Origin: Mycolicibacterium baixiangningiae
GTDB lineage: Bacteria > Actinomycetota > Actinomycetes > Mycobacteriales > Mycobacteriaceae
Assembly: GCF_016313185.1 (NCBI RefSeq)
Contig: NZ_CP066218.1
Location: 5,642,001 to 5,706,000, forward strand
Length of the DNA: 64,000 nucleotides
Direction: 5' to 3'
Positions within the stretch are counted from its first letter, which is position 1; each line of letters begins with the position of its first letter. Of the stretch, positions 39,142-47,896 are shown piece after piece. Under the pieces are notes generated by a model that made no database searches, was not told the DNA's origin, and saw only the letters and a list, made by a program, of their open reading frames with translations. Both the position numbers and the translations under genes were made by a program.

Positions 39142-42045
39142 TCAGGGTGTCGATACCGGTTCCGGTGCCCGTGGTGGTGGCGGAGGAACCGAGGGCCACG
39201 GCGACGGCACCGGCGTGTTGCGCACCCGCTGTGGCCACCAGAACCACTTGCCCAGAAGCGCCGCGATCGACGGCGTCATGAAGGCGCGGATGACCAGGGT
39301 GTCGAACAGCAGGCCCAGGCCGATCGTCGTGCCCACCTGGGCAATCACCGTCAGCTCACTGACCGCCATCGAGATCATCGTGAACGCGAACACCAGACCG
39401 GCCGCGGTCACGACCGAGCCACTGCCACCCATGGCCCGGATGATGCCGGTCCGTAGACCCGCATGTATCTCCTCTTTGAGCCGGGAGACCAGGAGCAGGT
39501 TGTAGTCCGCGCCGACCGCCAAGAGGATGATGACCGACATCGCCATCACCATCCAGTGCAGTTCGATGCCGATGATGTGCTGCCAGATGAGTACTGACAG
39601 ACCGAACGACGCGCCCAGCGACAACACCACCGTGCCGACGATCACCGCCGACGCGACCACGCTGCGGGTGATGAGCAGCATGATGATGAAAATCAGTGCG
39701 AGCGAGGCGATTGCGGCGATCAACAGGTCATAGGTGTTGCCGTCGTTCATGTCCTTGAACATCGCCGCACTACCGCCGAGGTAGATCGTGGACCCCTCCA
39801 GCGGCGTGCCCTTGATCGCCTCCTTGGCCGCCATCTCGATCTTGTCGATCTTGGCGATGCCCTCGGGGGTCAGCGGATCACCGTCATGGCTGATGATGAA
39901 GCGCACGGACTTGCCGTCGGGCGAGATGAACTGCTCCATACCGCGTTTGAAGTCGGCGTTGTCGAAGACCTCGGGCGGCAGATAGAACGAGTCGTCGTTC
40001 ATCGATGCGTCGAAGGCCTCACCCATGACGGTCGTATCGCCCTGCATCGCCGCCGCCTGATCCTGCATCCCCTTCTGAGTGGAATACATGTTCAGCATCA
40101 TGACCTTCATGGTCTTCATGGTCTGGATCATTTCCGGCATCATCGCGACCATCTGCGGCATCAGCGCGTCCAGCCGCTCCATCTGCGGAATGATGGCCTT
40201 GAAGTCGTCGGTCATCACGTTGATGCCGTCGAGGGTGTCGAACACCGACCGGATCGCCCAGCAGACCGGGATGTCGTAACAGTGCGGTTCCCAGTAGAAG
40301 TAGTTGCGGATCGGCCGGAAGAAGTCGTCGAAGTTGGCGATGCTGTCGCGCAGCCCTTCGATGTCGACCACCATGCCCTTCATCTGGGTGACCATGGCGT
40401 GCGTGACGTCGCTCATCTCCTTGGTGAGGTTCGCCATCCGCGTCATCGTGTCGATGGTGTTCTGCATGTCATCGGCCTGTTTGAGCATCTGGGCCGTGAG
40501 GCCCTCGTTGTACTTCTCGGTCAGCTTCTGCTGGGTGCCCTGCATACCGATCATGAACGGGATCGACGTGTTCGAGATGGGCTTACCGTCCGGCCGGGTG
40601 ATCGCCTGCACCCGTGAGATGCCCTCAACCTGGAAGATCGCCTTGGCGATCTTGTTGATGACCAAGAAGTCCGCGGAGTTCCGGAGATCGTGGTCACTCT
40701 CGACCATCAGCAGCTCGGGGTTCATCCGAGCCGTGGAGAAGTGACGATCAGCTGCCGCATAGCCCTCGTTGGCCGGCAGGTCGGCGGGCAGGTAGTTGCG
40801 GTCGTTGTAGTTCGTCCGGTAGCCGGGCAGCGCGAGCAGACCGACCAGTGACAGCGCGACAGTGGCGATCAGGATCGGTCCGGGCCAGCGCACGATCGCG
40901 GCGCCGATCTTGCGCCACCCGCGCACCCTCATCGCACGCTTCGGTTCGAGCAGTCCGAACTTGCTGGCGACGGTGATGATCGCCGCACCCAGCGTCAGCG
41001 ACGCGAACACCACGACGACCATGCCGATCGCCAGCGGAACGCCGAGGGTCTGGAAGTACGGCAGCCGGGTGAAGCTGAGGCAGAACGTCGCACCGGCGAT
41101 CGTCAGACCTGAGCCGATCACCACGTGAGCGGTGCCGTGGAACATCGTGTAGAAAGCGGACTCTTTGTCCTCGCCGGTACCTCGCGCTTCTTGATATCGG
41201 CCGATCAGGAAGATGGCGTAGTCGGTCGACGCCGCGATGGCGAGCGTGACCAACAGGCTGGTCGCGAACGTCGAGAGCCCGATGATCTCGTGATACCCGA
41301 GGAACGACACGACACCACGCGCCGCCAGCAGCGACAGCACCACGGAGACGAGCATCAGGACCGTCGTGATGATCGAGCGGTAGACGAGCAGCAGCATCAC
41401 GATGATCACGGTGAAGGTGACCGCCTCGATCAGCCGCATACTTCGGTCGCTGGCAATGTGCTGGTCGGCGGCCAGCGCCGCTGGACCGGTCACGAAGGTC
41501 TTGACGCCCGGCGGCGGCTCGATGCCGTCGACAATGGTCTGAACGGCGTCCACCGATTCGTTGGCCAGCGCCTCACCCTGATTACCGGCCAGCTTGACCT
41601 GCACGTAGGCGGCCTTGCCATCACTGCTCTGCGATCCCGATGCGGTCATCGGATCGCTCCAGAAGTCCTGGACCGACTGGACGTGCTCGTCGGCTTCCAG
41701 CCTGTCGATCATCTGGTCGTAGTACGTGTGCGCGGCGTCGCCGAGCGGCTCTTCGCCCTCCAGCACGATCATCACGTTGCTGTCGGAGTCGCCCTCTTCG
41801 AAGACTTCGCCGACGCGCTGCATCGAGATCATCGCCGGTGCGTCGTCCGGGCTCATCGACACCGCCCGCATCTGCCCGACCTCTTCGAGCTGCGGCACGA
41901 TGACGTTGAGGATCGCGATGACCGCGATCCAGACCAGGATGATCGGCACGGCGAGCGTGCGGATCATGCGGGCGAAGAACGGCCGGCGGTAGGGCTTTGC
42001 CGGCGGGAACGCGTCGGTGGGCGCGTCCGTCGTCGGCGCGCTCAT
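39142..42045 (-). CDS. MmpL-family RND transporter (MmpS-coupled)
   Basis: A 967-residue RND exporter of the MmpL4/MmpL5 type. Two MMPL membrane modules carry the proton-relay segments ([39 protein letters not shown]), separated by a long second extracytoplasmic domain that contains the Met-rich coiled-coil hairpin typical of siderophore-type MmpLs (repeated MPQM/MMPEM, about residues 520-700). The C-terminus is Pro-rich. ATG 42045 overlaps the MmpS stop by 4 bases, so the pair is translationally coupled. Known relatives export siderophores, glycopeptidolipids or drugs; the cargo here is unknown. Confidence 0.92.
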   Translation of the reverse strand: MSAPTTDAPTDAFPPAKPYRRPFFARMIRTLAVPIILVWIAVIAILNVIVPQLEEVGQMRAVSMSPDDAPAMISMQRVGEVFEEGDSDSNVMIVLEGEEPLGDAAHTYYDQMIDRLEADEHVQSVQDFWSDPMTASGSQSSDGKAAYVQVKLAGNQGEALANESVDAVQTIVDGIEPPPGVKTFVTGPAALAADQHIASDRSMRLIEAVTFTVIIVMLLLVYRSIITTVLMLVSVVLSLLAARGVVSFLGYHEIIGLSTFATSLLVTLAIAASTDYAIFLIGRYQEARGTGEDKESAFYTMFHGTAHVVIGSGLTIAGATFCLSFTRLPYFQTLGVPLAIGMVVVVFASLTLGAAIITVASKFGLLEPKRAMRVRGWRKIGAAIVRWPGPILIATVALSLVGLLALPGYRTNYNDRNYLPADLPANEGYAAADRHFSTARMNPELLMVESDHDLRNSADFLVINKIAKAIFQVEGISRVQAITRPDGKPISNTSIPFMIGMQGTQQKLTEKYNEGLTAQMLKQADDMQNTIDTMTRMANLTKEMSDVTHAMVTQMKGMVVDIEGLRDSIANFDDFFRPIRNYFYWEPHCYDIPVCWAIRSVFDTLDGINVMTDDFKAIIPQMERLDALMPQMVAMMPEMIQTMKTMKVMMLNMYSTQKGMQDQAAAMQGDTTVMGEAFDASMNDDSFYLPPEVFDNADFKRGMEQFISPDGKSVRFIISHDGDPLTPEGIAKIDKIEMAAKEAIKGTPLEGSTIYLGGSAAMFKDMNDGNTYDLLIAAIASLALIFIIMLLITRSVVASAVIVGTVVLSLGASFGLSVLIWQHIIGIELHWMVMAMSVIILLAVGADYNLLLVSRLKEEIHAGLRTGIIRAMGGSGSVVTAAGLVFAFTMISMAVSELTVIAQVGTTIGLGLLFDTLVIRAFMTPSIAALLGKWFWWPQRVRNTPVPSPWPSVPPPPPRAPEPVSTP

Positions 42046-42470
42046 GCGGACTTCACGAAGCAGTAGGTCAAGGCGTTCACGCCGGTGGCGGTCCTCTCGT
42101 CTTTCACTTCGTCGTCGACGATGATTCGGCACGTGATCGAATCACCGTCGCCCTGCGCGAAGATGTTGGGGGCGGCGGACGCCTCCGTGGTTTCCAGGGT
42201 GATGCCCCAGGGCATAGCTGTGTTGTCGAGTCGCTGCGGTTTCGAATCGAGGTCGAGGTAGTTGATGTTGGCGTAGCTGCCGGATCCCGAGATCTCGTAG
42301 CGGACGACCTTGGGGTCGAACGGTTCGGGGTCGTCGGCGAAGACCCGGGGGGTGACGGTGATGCCGTCGGATCCGAAGAAGCCCCGGATGCGGTGCACGG
42401 TGAACCCGGCAACCAGCACCACGAGCACGACCAGCAGTGGTATCCACGCCTTCTTGGCGGCACTCAACAT
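42042..42470 (-). CDS. MmpS-family membrane accessory protein
   Basis: A 142-residue partner of the downstream MmpL. One N-terminal membrane helix ([20 protein letters not shown]) precedes an extracytoplasmic beta-sandwich with the family segments [20 protein letters not shown] and [20 protein letters not shown] and the paired cysteines in ITCRIIVD and TYCFVKSA. MmpS proteins assist export through MmpL4/5-type pumps. It is first in the operon; the long upstream region (42471-42839) probably carries regulatory sites. Confidence 0.92.
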   Translation of the reverse strand: MLSAAKKAWIPLLVVLVVLVAGFTVHRIRGFFGSDGITVTPRVFADDPEPFDPKVVRYEISGSGSYANINYLDLDSKPQRLDNTAMPWGITLETTEASAAPNIFAQGDGDSITCRIIVDDEVKDERTATGVNALTYCFVKSA

Positions 42471-42839
42471 GTTTCTATTTCCCCGACAGTCGCTGGCTCG
42501 TCACGGTCAACCGGCCACATGGGACACGGCTGTGCCGAACAGAATGGCCGTATCCTCTCTCAAAGGAGCGACGGTCGCGAAACCGCGACCCGTCCCGGGC
42601 ACCCGCGATGACGCGGTCATGACCACGTCACTGCAGCTCATCGCCACTGTGGGCACCTCGGTCCTCCTCCGGTCCGCTAAAAACTTAGCCAGTATAAACA
42701 GGAACCTTAGATTATTTAGATGTCTATCGCAGCGGCCTCTCAGCAAGCGGAGACAGCGATCACAGCGGTACCCCGGAAGTGGCCCCGGCCATCGCCGAGC
42801 CGGGTGACGCTTAGCTTGGCTAGCGGTACTATCCCGAGC
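42471..42839. other. Gene-free 369-bp region between mmpS and a divergent secreted-protein gene
   Basis: No convincing gene is present. It contains a markedly AT-rich island (42676-42722) with an inverted repeat GCTAA/TTAGC (42676-42680, 42685-42689), a minus-strand TATACT (complement of 42691-42696) that could be a -10 box for mmpS, and a direct repeat TTAGAT (42707-42712, 42716-42721). The plus-strand promoter of the secreted protein lies at 42804-42832. Confidence 0.55.
42804..42832 (+). promoter_or_regulatory. Promoter of the small secreted protein (leaderless)
   Basis: GTGACG (-35, 42804-42809), a 17-base spacer and TACTAT (-10, 42827-42832) precede the ATG at 42840 by 7 nt, so the transcript should begin at or next to the start codon. 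Confidence 0.55.
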
Positions 42840-43283
42840 ATGAAGGCAATCGGAATCGCACTGGGCGCCGTCGGCATGGCTCTGGCCGTGGCGATTCCCG
42901 CTCAGGCGGAACCCGAGCCGTCACCTCCCCCGGCGCCACCGGCGCCCGCGTCGGCGATCGACAAGGACGGCACCTACAAGGTGGGCGTCGACATCCTGCC
43001 CGGTACCTACACCTCCGGAGGACCCGCCGACGATTCGGCCTGCTACTGGAAACGTGTCGGCGCCGACGGCAAGCTGCTCGACAATGCGCTGACCAAGAAG
43101 TCCGCGTCGGTGCGGATCGAACCGACCGACGCCAGCTTCACCACCACCGAGTGTTCGACGTGGCAGCTGAGCGCGTGCGGTACCGCTTGCCCGCCGCCGC
43201 CACCGGGGCCGGGGCCGCTCGAGATGCTGGGCCAGCTGGGCGGCTTGTTCGGCCCAGGCCGGGCCACGGGCCCGACGCCCTGA
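42840..43283 (+). CDS. Small secreted proline-rich protein
   Basis: A 147-residue exported protein. The signal peptide (MKAIGIALGAVGMALAVAIP, cleavage near AQAEP) is followed by a Pro/Ala linker and a compact domain (DKDGTYKVGVDILPGTYTSG ... ACYWKRVGADGKLLDN) with four cysteines, probably disulphide bonded. The C-terminus is Pro/Gly-rich. The core resembles small exported proteins common in actinobacteria, but no function is known. It is divergent from mmpS. Confidence 0.7.
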   Translation: MKAIGIALGAVGMALAVAIPAQAEPEPSPPPAPPAPASAIDKDGTYKVGVDILPGTYTSGGPADDSACYWKRVGADGKLLDNALTKKSASVRIEPTDASFTTTECSTWQLSACGTACPPPPPGPGPLEMLGQLGGLFGPGRATGPTP

Positions 43284-43295
43284 GCCGTCACGCTT

Positions 43296-44027
43296 TCAGG
43301 CGGCGAGCACGAAGGACAGGAAGAATCCGCCCGCAGTCGCGAACGCGTTCAGCGGCCGGCCGTGTTCGAAGGCCTCGGGCATCAGGGTGTCGGCGAGCGA
43401 GGCCAGTACGGCGCCGCCTGCGAAGGCCAGCGCCAAGGCCAGAACCTCCTCGCTCAGTACACCGGCGGTCGCCCGCCCGAGCACCACGGCGAGCGCCAAC
43501 AGAACCGCACAGGAAAACCACGTGAGAATGACTGTGCGGCTGGACATTCCAGAGTTACGCATGGCGACCGCCCCGACCAATGACTCGGGAAGGTTCGAGA
43601 AGAAGATCGCCGCGAGCAGGGAGAGCGACGCGCCACCGACCAGGGAGACGCCGAGCGCAAGGTTCTCCGGCACCCCGTCGAGGGTGACCGCTGCGAGCAA
43701 CGCCAGGCCGACGCCCCGACGGGCGCCGGACGCCGCGACTTCACGCACGTCCGGCCCGGAGCGTCCGGCAACGTACTTGTCCAGCAGGGTGTCGGCGATG
43801 ACGAACGCTGCTGCGCCCGCGAGCAATCCGAGGCCGGCATGCCAACCGCCGGCCATGTCGAACGCCTCCTCGAAGAGTTCGAACGTGAGGGCCGAGATCA
43901 ACGCACCGCTGGCGAAGGCGAGGAGGACGCCGGTAACGCGCTTCGGTGGGCTCCACCGCACGCCGGTGAGCGCGCCGATCACCAGCGCGCTCGACGCCGC
44001 GATACCGAAGTAGACCGCGATCAGCAC
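43296..44027 (-). CDS. ZIP-family metal transporter
   Basis: A protein of about 243 residues with eight hydrophobic helices. The helix 4-5 metal-site region is visible as TLDGVPENLALGVSL and FSNLPESLVGA, with an Asp in place of the usual His of the HNxPEG motif, so metal specificity may differ from classical ZIP proteins. ZIP proteins move divalent cations into the cytosol. GTG 44027 lies just before the first helix, 13 bases after the stop of the preceding gene; the frame extends upstream but reads as non-membrane sequence. Confidence 0.78.
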   Translation of the reverse strand: MLIAVYFGIAASSALVIGALTGVRWSPPKRVTGVLLAFASGALISALTFELFEEAFDMAGGWHAGLGLLAGAAAFVIADTLLDKYVAGRSGPDVREVAASGARRGVGLALLAAVTLDGVPENLALGVSLVGGASLSLLAAIFFSNLPESLVGAVAMRNSGMSSRTVILTWFSCAVLLALAVVLGRATAGVLSEEVLALALAFAGGAVLASLADTLMPEAFEHGRPLNAFATAGGFFLSFVLAA

Positions 44028-44040
44028 CGGCGCGAGCCGC

Positions 44041-44298
44041 TCAGGTGGTGGCGGGGACCTGCGCGGGAACCAGTTCCTGACGCTCGCGGTCCCGGGCCTG
44101 CGCGCTGAAACACAGGATGCTGGCCGCGAAGCTGACGACGGCGATGGCACCGGCGGTCATCGCGACCACGGTGTCCGACGTGCCGATGCTGGCCAGGCAC
44201 ACCGCGAGGGCGATGACCGCGGCGAAATTGAGAAACAACGCGGTGGTGGCAATTGCCTCGGTGCTCGCGTCGGCTGGAGTCGGCACGCGCTCGCCCAT
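44041..44298 (-). CDS. Small two-helix membrane protein
   Basis: An 85-residue protein with two hydrophobic helices (about 17-38 and 44-63) and a charged C-terminal tail (ARDRERQELVPAQVPATT). ATG 44298 has a good AAGGAGA Shine-Dalgarno sequence 6-8 nt upstream. It is directly followed by the ZIP gene. Function unknown. Confidence 0.65.
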   Translation of the reverse strand: MGERVPTPADASTEAIATTALFLNFAAVIALAVCLASIGTSDTVVAMTAGAIAVVSFAASILCFSAQARDRERQELVPAQVPATT

Positions 44299-44442
44299 CG
44301 GAGTCTCCTTCTCGTACTGCGTCTCGCTGCAGGTGATGGGCTGTTTGTTACCCGCGTGCCGAAACCTCAAACCGTCCCGCGCAGCACAACGGCCCGCCGC
44401 CGCGACACTCGGTCGCGATGACGGGCCGTCGGTGCCGGCCAA

Positions 44443-44841
44443 TCAGCCGGCCATGAACTGGTCATAGGCCGATGCGAGATCGGCAGGCAGCACGCTGACA
44501 TTGCACTGCTGCTGCGTCTCGCCGATCGGCGCCAGGATGCCGCGCAGTTCGTAGTACTCCTGCGTGTTGGCGGTGAAGTAGCCGCGGATGTCGGCCTCCG
44601 CCTGCGGGCGGGGCTGGTTCATCGCCGCGGTCACCACCTGGTTCGCGCCCGGATGGGCGGCCAGGTACTGACGCGCCGAACCGGTCACGTTGCTGACCGT
44701 ATTGGCGACTCCGCTGGCCGTGCAGTCGACCGCTGCCGACGCCGTCGGCGCGGCAATGGTTGCTGCGGCCACTCCGCCGAACAGGCAACCGGCGAACACA
44801 CCGGCAATCCCCCGGCGAGCAGTATTACCACTGAATTTCAT
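44443..44841 (-). CDS. Hemophore-like secreted protein
   Basis: A 132-residue exported protein. The signal peptide ends near ASAAVDC; the mature part begins CTASGVANTVSNVTGSARQY, followed by LAAHPGANQVVTAAM, and ends with a second Cys (QQCNVS). Two Cys at these positions and an all-helical fold with YLxxHP are typical of the mycobacterial hemophore-related (haem-binding, Rv0203-like) family. Haem binding is inferred from family membership. ATG 44841 has GAGGA 7 nt upstream. It lies upstream of a small membrane protein and the ZIP gene on the same strand. Confidence 0.75.
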   Translation of the reverse strand: MKFSGNTARRGIAGVFAGCLFGGVAAATIAAPTASAAVDCTASGVANTVSNVTGSARQYLAAHPGANQVVTAAMNQPRPQAEADIRGYFTANTQEYYELRGILAPIGETQQQCNVSVLPADLASAYDQFMAG

Positions 44842-45266
44842 GATCACGTCCTCTTCGGATATCCGAATTCGATGCGCTGTTCACAGCGCTTTCCCCGTCC
44901 CAAAACGAAGGTACCCGAACCTAAATGGTGCTAATCGGGCGTTGCCGGCCCAGCAGGCGCCCAGCCGCCGACGTTACACAAAGGGGATGTGATATGTGCC
45001 TCAATACAAGCCGCGTTACGGCCCAGACGGCCCGTCGACCTCGTTTTTCTCAGAGTTTGCCGCCAACCCTTAATTGATCGTGATGTCGACAGATACCGAA
45101 TCGTTATGGGCGGACAAGCAGGCGACCTTGAAAAGGCAACGACCGCCGCGAATGAGCTACGTCACATCGGGCCGAATAACGATTACTCGTCTCATTCAGC
45201 GGCAACCCAACCTTTGGTGCACCCGAGCGCCGACAGGAAAGAAGTCAACGCACAAGGGAGCGAAAC
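44842..45266. other. Gene-poor 425-bp region with a possible leader ORF
   Basis: This stretch between divergent genes is less GC-rich than its surroundings. The only candidate gene is a 27-codon frame at 44994-45077. No clear IdeR, Fur or CRP site was found. The right end carries AGGGAG (45255-45260), which serves the ferritin-like gene. Confidence 0.5.
44994..45077 (+). CDS. Possible 27-residue leader peptide
   Basis: ATG 44994 is preceded by AAGGGG with about 7 nt spacing and opens a 27-codon frame beginning MCLNTSRVTAQTARRP. A cysteine at position 2 and a basic composition recall mycobacterial upstream leader ORFs, but the downstream gene starts 190 bases later, and chance occurrence cannot be excluded. 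Confidence 0.25.
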   Translation: MCLNTSRVTAQTARRPRFSQSLPPTLN

Positions 45267-46229
45267 TTGACTACCGCAGATACCACGAAGTTGCTCGCAC
45301 AGTTGCGCGCGATACTCGATCTGACCAACACCGAGATCCAGGTCGCAGAGACCCGGGTCGCCCAGGCCCGGACCGAAGCGGTCCGGACGGAGTTGGAGCA
45401 GAACGCCTCCAATGGGCGCGACCGCGCCGAGGCGATCGAGAACACGATCCGCGATCTCGGCGGATACCCCGACGTGATCGGCCCCTTCCTCGGCCGTGCC
45501 GCGGCCGCCGTGAAGGCGCTGACCGAGCAGGCCGAACCGTTCGACGAGGCCCTTCTGGGCGACCTCGCACTCGAGGATCAGCTCCTCGACCGGTCGCGCT
45601 ATCTCAAGGCGCTGGCCGTCTCTGCCAAGAAGCAGGACGTCCAGGCCCTGGCCGACCGTCTGATCACCGCACACTCGGCCACCGTCGAGTGGCTGACCAC
45701 CGTGCTCGCCGAGGACGCCCTTGGTGGCCCGGCCGCGCTGCGCCGGACCCCGCTGCAGGCGGCGACCGGCGTCGCCGTCAGGGCGGTCAACCTGCCGCTG
45801 ATGTGGACGACCCGTGGCGTCGACCGCACGGTCGAAGCGCTGCGCAGCACTGGCCCGGCGTTCAACGACCTGGTCCACCGCGGCTCCCGCGTCACCGAGG
45901 TGGCGGGCAAGGCGATCAGCGCTTCGCGTGACGCCGCGCTGGCCACCGCGGAGAAGGTCACCCGCGACGAAGGTGCGGGCCGGGCCGCCGACGCCCTGCA
46001 CTCGGTGCGGGACGGCGCCGGTGTACTGGACCCCTCCGAGTTGCCGATCAAGGGTTACGACGAGTTGACGGTCGCCGAGGCCATCGCCGAGGTCAAGGAT
46101 CTCTCCGAACCGTCGGACATCCGGACCATCGTCGCGTGGGAGGAAGCGCACAAGAACCGCGCACGCGTGGTGTCCGCCGCTCAGACGCGGCTGGCCGCCA
46201 TCGCACAGGAGGTCGTCGGCATCAGCTGA
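45267..46229 (+). CDS. Ferritin-like-domain protein, mycobacterial hypothetical
   Basis: A 320-residue, almost all-helical soluble protein. The first half (TKLLAQLRAILDLTNTEIQV, DLALEDQLLDRSRYLKALAV) resembles the four-helix ferritin-like domain of conserved mycobacterial hypotheticals, with Glu/His-poor sites, so di-iron binding is doubtful. The second half has amphipathic helices and an LPIKGYDELTVAEAIAEVKD segment of unknown role. The TTG start is supported by AGGGAG 6 nt upstream. A strong hairpin terminator lies just downstream. Confidence 0.7.
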   Translation: MTTADTTKLLAQLRAILDLTNTEIQVAETRVAQARTEAVRTELEQNASNGRDRAEAIENTIRDLGGYPDVIGPFLGRAAAAVKALTEQAEPFDEALLGDLALEDQLLDRSRYLKALAVSAKKQDVQALADRLITAHSATVEWLTTVLAEDALGGPAALRRTPLQAATGVAVRAVNLPLMWTTRGVDRTVEALRSTGPAFNDLVHRGSRVTEVAGKAISASRDAALATAEKVTRDEGAGRAADALHSVRDGAGVLDPSELPIKGYDELTVAEAIAEVKDLSEPSDIRTIVAWEEAHKNRARVVSAAQTRLAAIAQEVVGIS

Positions 46230-46245
46230 CGCCTCACGACGACAG

Positions 46246-46271
46246 AACCCCGCAGCCCCGGCTGCGGGGTT
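46246..46271. terminator. Bidirectional intrinsic terminator
   Basis: AACCCCGCAGCC (46246-46257) and GGCTGCGGGGTT (46260-46271) form a perfect 12-bp stem with a 2-base turn; flanking ACGACGA/TCGTCGT extends it. It lies between the stops of the ferritin-like gene and the convergent amino-acid permease gene. Confidence 0.88.
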
Positions 46272-46287
46272 TCGTCGTTTCCGGGGG

Positions 46288-47643
46288 TCAGCTCCGGGCG
46301 TCCGGCGTCTTCTCGCGCTTTGTGGCGACCCGCGCCAGCGCGTAGAGCACGGCGCCCACCCCCAGCAGGATCGCGGCGAACAGCCACACCTTGGCGGTCT
46401 GCTGGGTCATCAGCAGCACACACGAGGCCACACCGAGCACCGGCACCACGGTCCACACGCGGAAGTGGTCGTGCTCGACGGGATCGCGGCGCAGCACCAG
46501 CACGGCGACGTTGGTCGAGATGAACACGAACAGCAGCAGCAGCACCACGGTCTCGGCCAGCGTGGACAGCTCACCGACGAGCGTGAGCAGCATCGCCACC
46601 ACCGTCGTCGCGACGATCGCGACCCAGGGCGTCCTGCGCTCGGGCAACACCCGGCTCAAGACGGCAGGCAGCAGCCCGTGTTCGGACATGCCGTAGGTCA
46701 GCCGGCTGGACATGATCATCGTCAACAGGGCGCCGTTGGCGACCGCGACCAGGGCAATGGCGCTGAACAGCCAGTCCGGCACGCCGACACCCGTCGCCGC
46801 CACCACGTCGAGCAGCGGCCCGGACGACTCGGAGAGCTTGTCCGCGGGCAACGCGATGGCGCTCGCGACACCGACCAGCACGTAGACCACCCCGGCGGTG
46901 ACCAGTGCGCCGAACAGCGCACTCGGATACACCTTGCTCGGGTTGCGGATCTCCTCGGCGACATTGGCCGACGTCTCGAAGCCGACGAACGAGTAGTACG
47001 CGACGATCGCGCCGGCCAGGATCGCCAGCGCGGGGGTGGCGCCGTCGGGGAACTCACCGACCCGGCTCACCTCACCGCGACCCCCGCCGACCATCACCGC
47101 CACGGTGACGATGACGATCAGCAGGCCGCTCAGCTCGATCACCGTCATCACGACGTTGCTCTTGACCGACTCGTTGATGCCACGCGCGTTGAGAGCTGCC
47201 ACCAGAGCGAGGAACACGATCGCGGCCGGGATCGCCGGGACGTCGATGAACGTCGAGAGGTAATCGCCCGCGAACGCCAACGCCAGCCCGGCCGCGCTGG
47301 TCACCCCGGCCGCCAGCATGCTGAAGCCGACGAGGAACGACACCGCCGGTTTCTTGAACGCCCTCTCGGCGAAGACGGCGGCGCCACCGGCTTTGGGATA
47401 CTTCGTGACGAGTTCGGCGTAGGAACCGGCGGTGAGCAGCGCCAGGAGCAGCGCGACCAGCAGCGGCGCCCACAGCACGCCGCCGACATCCTGGGCGAGC
47501 ACCCCCATCAGCGCATAGATGCCCGCCCCCAGCACGTCACCGAGGATGAACAGGAACAGCAACGGACCGGTGATCTTGCGTTTGAGCTTGCCGGCGGTCT
47601 CTGAATCGTCCGCCTCTACCTGTTCGGTCGCTTCCGGTGCCAT
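46288..47643 (-). CDS. APC-family amino acid permease
   Basis: A 451-residue, 12-helix transporter of the amino acid-polyamine-organocation superfamily. The helix-1 motif FILGDVLGAGIYALMGVLAQ, with GAG in the unwound substrate-binding loop, and the helix-6 region YYSFVGFETSANVAEEIRNP are characteristic. The charged N-terminal tail is cytosolic. No metabolic genes are adjacent, so the amino-acid specificity is not known. It is convergent with the ferritin-like gene across a shared terminator. Confidence 0.88.
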   Translation of the reverse strand: MAPEATEQVEADDSETAGKLKRKITGPLLFLFILGDVLGAGIYALMGVLAQDVGGVLWAPLLVALLLALLTAGSYAELVTKYPKAGGAAVFAERAFKKPAVSFLVGFSMLAAGVTSAAGLALAFAGDYLSTFIDVPAIPAAIVFLALVAALNARGINESVKSNVVMTVIELSGLLIVIVTVAVMVGGGRGEVSRVGEFPDGATPALAILAGAIVAYYSFVGFETSANVAEEIRNPSKVYPSALFGALVTAGVVYVLVGVASAIALPADKLSESSGPLLDVVAATGVGVPDWLFSAIALVAVANGALLTMIMSSRLTYGMSEHGLLPAVLSRVLPERRTPWVAIVATTVVAMLLTLVGELSTLAETVVLLLLFVFISTNVAVLVLRRDPVEHDHFRVWTVVPVLGVASCVLLMTQQTAKVWLFAAILLGVGAVLYALARVATKREKTPDARS

Positions 47644-47706
47644 GCCGTACCAGGTACCCAGGTCAGCACATACGCAAGCCTGGTCGTTCCAGGTCAGCGT
47701 GGTCGG

Positions 47707-47814
47707 TCAGTAGTGGACGCGGAACCCGCCGATGAGGCGCAGGACGTTGCCGTCCGGATCGGTCAGGGTCGCCAGCCGCACCCCCTTGGCCGCGTCGACG
47801 ATCGGGACCCTGAC
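47707..47814 (-). pseudogene. C-terminal remnant of a glyoxalase/VOC-family gene
   Basis: A 36-codon stretch closed by an upstream in-frame TGA reads VPIVDAAKGVRLATLTDPDG followed by NVLRLIGGFRVHY, the typical last strands of a vicinal-oxygen-chelate protein (DPDGN...LRLIG). The rest of the gene is missing. It lies in the gap between the permease gene and the serine hydrolase gene. Confidence 0.6.
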
Positions 47815-47896
47815 TCATCGCTCGGCCGCGGATCCGGCCGTCGCCTACCCTTGCCGACGGGGCCGCGGCACGGTGCGACGCGGCCGGGAAGGACTC

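Noticed and set aside
44842..45000. Possible IdeR or Fur box before the hemophore-like gene
   Set aside because: A TTAGGTT half-site occurs on the minus strand, but the second half does not match the 19-bp IdeR palindrome.
45074..45931. A 285-codon frame overlapping the ferritin-like gene
   Set aside because: Same strand but different frame; the overlapping 320-residue protein has better start, composition and family resemblance.
47644..47706. A riboswitch upstream of the amino-acid permease
   Set aside because: Some repeated CCAGGT-like words occur, but no conserved riboswitch core (glycine, SAM, lysine, cobalamin) could be recognised.
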